From Apostichopus japonicus (taxonomy: Eukaryota > Echinodermata > Holothuroidea > Aspidochirotida > Stichopodidae), in NCBI RefSeq assembly GCF_037975245.1, contig NC_092573.1, forward strand, positions 21,665,265 to 21,729,264: a stretch of 64,000 nucleotides of DNA, given 5' to 3'. The position numbers and the translations under genes are program-made. Shown piece by piece: positions 61,796-64,000 of the stretch (position 1 is its first letter; every line of letters begins with the position of its first letter). Under the pieces are notes generated by a model, which saw nothing but the letters and a program-made list of their open reading frames with translations, was not told the DNA's origin and did no database searches.

Positions 61796-62589
61796 CCTAG
61801 ATTTTTGAGGTCAAAGGGAAAGAAAAGCATCCTTTTGAAAAATATACACAATATATTGAGACATAATAGCGATGTGTAGGTAAGAGTTCTCTCTCATTAC
61901 CCCCCCCCCCCCCCCGACGCCCAACTTTGTTTTTCTGCATTGCCTTTCTCCTTGGAAATAATAGTGCTCAAGAAAATGGTTTTGGGCCGCGTAACATTTG
62001 CATGAAGATATCAAACCTAGTTTGGATTAAATACATTTCCGCCCAGAGATTGCATTTTGTTTTAATTTCAACGAAAGCCACCAAGTAAGTGGACTCAGTA
62101 TCGAGTATGCCTTCACCAATAGTGGGAGATGGACCAGGGGACCGGGTTCCGTTGAGACGGAGAAATGACTTTAAGAAACGAGAGATCGAGTTAGTATGCC
62201 ATCTTCCATAATTTGTTGGGCTGTTTGGATAAGGCATCGTGACTTGAACATTTCATGTTACCTTTATAGCCCCGAAATGAGCTTATGAATGGACAAATAT
62301 CTGTAACTTAATGTCAAGCGGCAAATGCATGCTGCATATAGGCCTATACACAAGTCCATGGAGATATCCGCCTTAATGAACAATTTTGGGTATGTATGTA
62401 GCCGCTGTAACGATACTGTTGTATTCCATCCAGAAAAATGTCAAAAACATCTGTTCGCCTCTATGCTTTTCCTTTATGAATTTATATTCGTAAATATTAT
62501 GCTCCAAATCATGAAAACAATTGATCTCAATCATGTCGGGTCGAGTGAAATTCTAATTTGTCTGTACTACCGCGCTCTCTGATTACAAT
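61796..62589. other. No gene seen
   Basis: Contains a C run (61900-61915). The frames at 61811-62237 (minus) and 62325-62582 (plus) show no domain. Confidence 0.5.
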
Positions 62590-62622
62590 CACTGATCTAC
62601 ACTAACTTAGTGTAGATCAGTG
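62590..62622. repeat. Perfect 33-bp palindrome
   Basis: Arms CACTGATCTACACTAA and TTAGTGTAGATCAGTG (16 bp, no mismatch) around a single C. GATTACAAT flanks both sides (62581-62589 and 62622-62630, sharing one base with the right arm). Confidence 0.95.
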
Positions 62623-62630
62623 ATTACAAT

Positions 62631-64000
62631 AAATTGAAACTTTTAGGCGGCTTGTCGGAGTAACCTCATTTGCAACATAATCGAAACTGTCATGTGGGAA
62701 ATTTGCAACGAGCTGCTGTCTGTCGAAGGTATTTATGACTAGAAATACCTTCTTTCGTAAAATGATAAGAAATGTTTATAATTAAAAAGACGAGAACCAA
62801 GACTAGACGAAAGGTATTACTAGACCTAGGCTATTTACATAATCATGCACAATTGTACACAGTTTCGCGAATTTTTTTTACATAACGTACTGTTACTTGT
62901 TAGTGCGTATAGTGGTGACGGATGGGGAGGCTCAAGAGAGGTTGAATTTGAAGTGTATCACATCAACTGGATCACTAAAAAAGACCAGGCAGTTTGTTGG
63001 TGTACTCGTGATCTTCAAATTTTTTGGGGGAAAAGGTTTAAAACCCTGTTACCACTAGCTTTCCTTTCACAGTTTGCATCTAACGCAATTTTTCACCCTC
63101 ATGTTGAATTTGATGAAAATTTCAGAAACTCATAATTTTTGAAATGCAAAGATATGTATATTTCTTTCCATTTTGCTGAGATTTGGACTAAAAAAATTAT
63201 GACATCATCTAACTAATATTCAGTGGAACAATGTATGGCTACTGTATAGTCCCACAGTATTGCTGTGTAAACCTTTATATGATTAACTTCAATTCTAAGA
63301 AAGTACTGAAGGCATTATTGTAAGTAAGATGGATGGTTTCGTGCAACACATGAGCAAGTATGTATGCTGAATTTATAGTGATGTAATGGTCCTGTTTTTC
63401 CTCAAGACTACCATTAACAAAACATTTAAAAAATCTTCATACATATAAAATTAATTCCTTTTGGTAATTGTAATGTTAGTGTTTACGTACAAGCCTGATG
63501 TTATTATAACATGTTTGGACGAGCCGGAATCAGAGATGAAACGCTCAGGTTGGAGTTTGTCATTGTGTTAGTTGATACTTACCGTTACAGTTGATCCATC
63601 AATATATATATCAGTTGAAATCCATAACGTACATTATACTCTTATCTTAGTTGTTCCATGTAAAACATAACGGTAATCTCCACTTAAAATTGACTTTCCT
63701 TCTCCACAGCCTGTGTACTATGAAGTATGAAGAAATCAAACATGACAGTGCTCATGTTACCATTGGTGCAGACAAACTCTGATGTCACATATTGATCTGT
63801 ACTTGTTATCAAAGCCTCGTTCAAAATTCCGTTCCTGGGTTTCTTGAAAGTTTTATCCAGATCAAACAGCATGTTTACAAGCTTGTCGACTCTTACGAAA
63901 ATACAAACTTTCCATTTCTAAATGTGGGTGTGAATTTATTAACGAGAACCAATGGAGAAAGAAGACAAAGAGCGGTTTGACTTTGTGGTGTTCTGTGCTG
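62631..64000. other. No gene seen
   Basis: The frames at 62845-63135 (plus) and 63684-63980 (both strands) have no recognisable motif or clear splice pair. Confidence 0.45.

Overview
The window is AT-rich eukaryotic DNA with the look of a marine invertebrate genome. It has one multi-exon protein gene with phase-aware splice sites, very long non-coding stretches, several tRNA-derived SINEs, Penelope-like retroelement remnants, hAT-like DNA transposons, a THAP-domain transposon remnant and many tandem repeats. The SINE at 29.1 kb has the middle-domain wording familiar from echinoderm and other marine-invertebrate SINEs. An echinoderm, perhaps a holothurian, is my best guess, but nothing in the window proves it.

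The one convincing protein gene lies on the minus strand. A single large exon (about 12177 to 9005) carries 1046 codons from a strong-context ATG at 12141. It starts after a polypyrimidine tract plus CAG acceptor and ends at a GTAAGT donor, so the protein continues in exons I could not find. The product is mostly disordered: an acidic, tyrosine-rich N-terminus, a basic Gly/Pro/Arg-rich centre, a short helix, and a C-terminus entering a charged helix. I do not recognise the family. About 42 kb upstream, at 54.42-54.54 kb on the same strand, a CRE palindrome, a YY1-type motif and a GTGAGT donor form a plausible non-coding first exon. If that link is right, most of the window between 12 and 54 kb is one intron.

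Layout: 1-9 kb holds a 1.2 kb heptamer array with higher-order structure, a SINE and presumed intron. 9-12.2 kb is the coding exon. 12-19 kb holds intron-like DNA and tandem repeats. 19.1-21.5 kb is a terminal-inverted-repeat element carrying a broken THAP domain and a nested hAT-like insertion. 21.5-36 kb is mostly featureless, with duplications and SINE/LINE tails. 36.6-37.9 kb is a 5'-truncated Penelope-like element whose inverted terminal repeats each encode a hammerhead ribozyme. 38-49 kb holds tRNA-like SINE heads, a 20-bp minisatellite and a MITE with CTCF-like ends. 49.4-50.4 kb is a hAT-like element with a perfect 8-bp target duplication. 54.4-64 kb is rich in nested DNA transposons, palindromes and a second Penelope-type endonuclease remnant.

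Two cross-window patterns stand out. One dispersed repeat has expanded a different internal segment into a minisatellite at each of two loci and is unexpanded at a third. Another short dispersed family carries a consensus-like 5' splice-donor sequence in at least seven copies.
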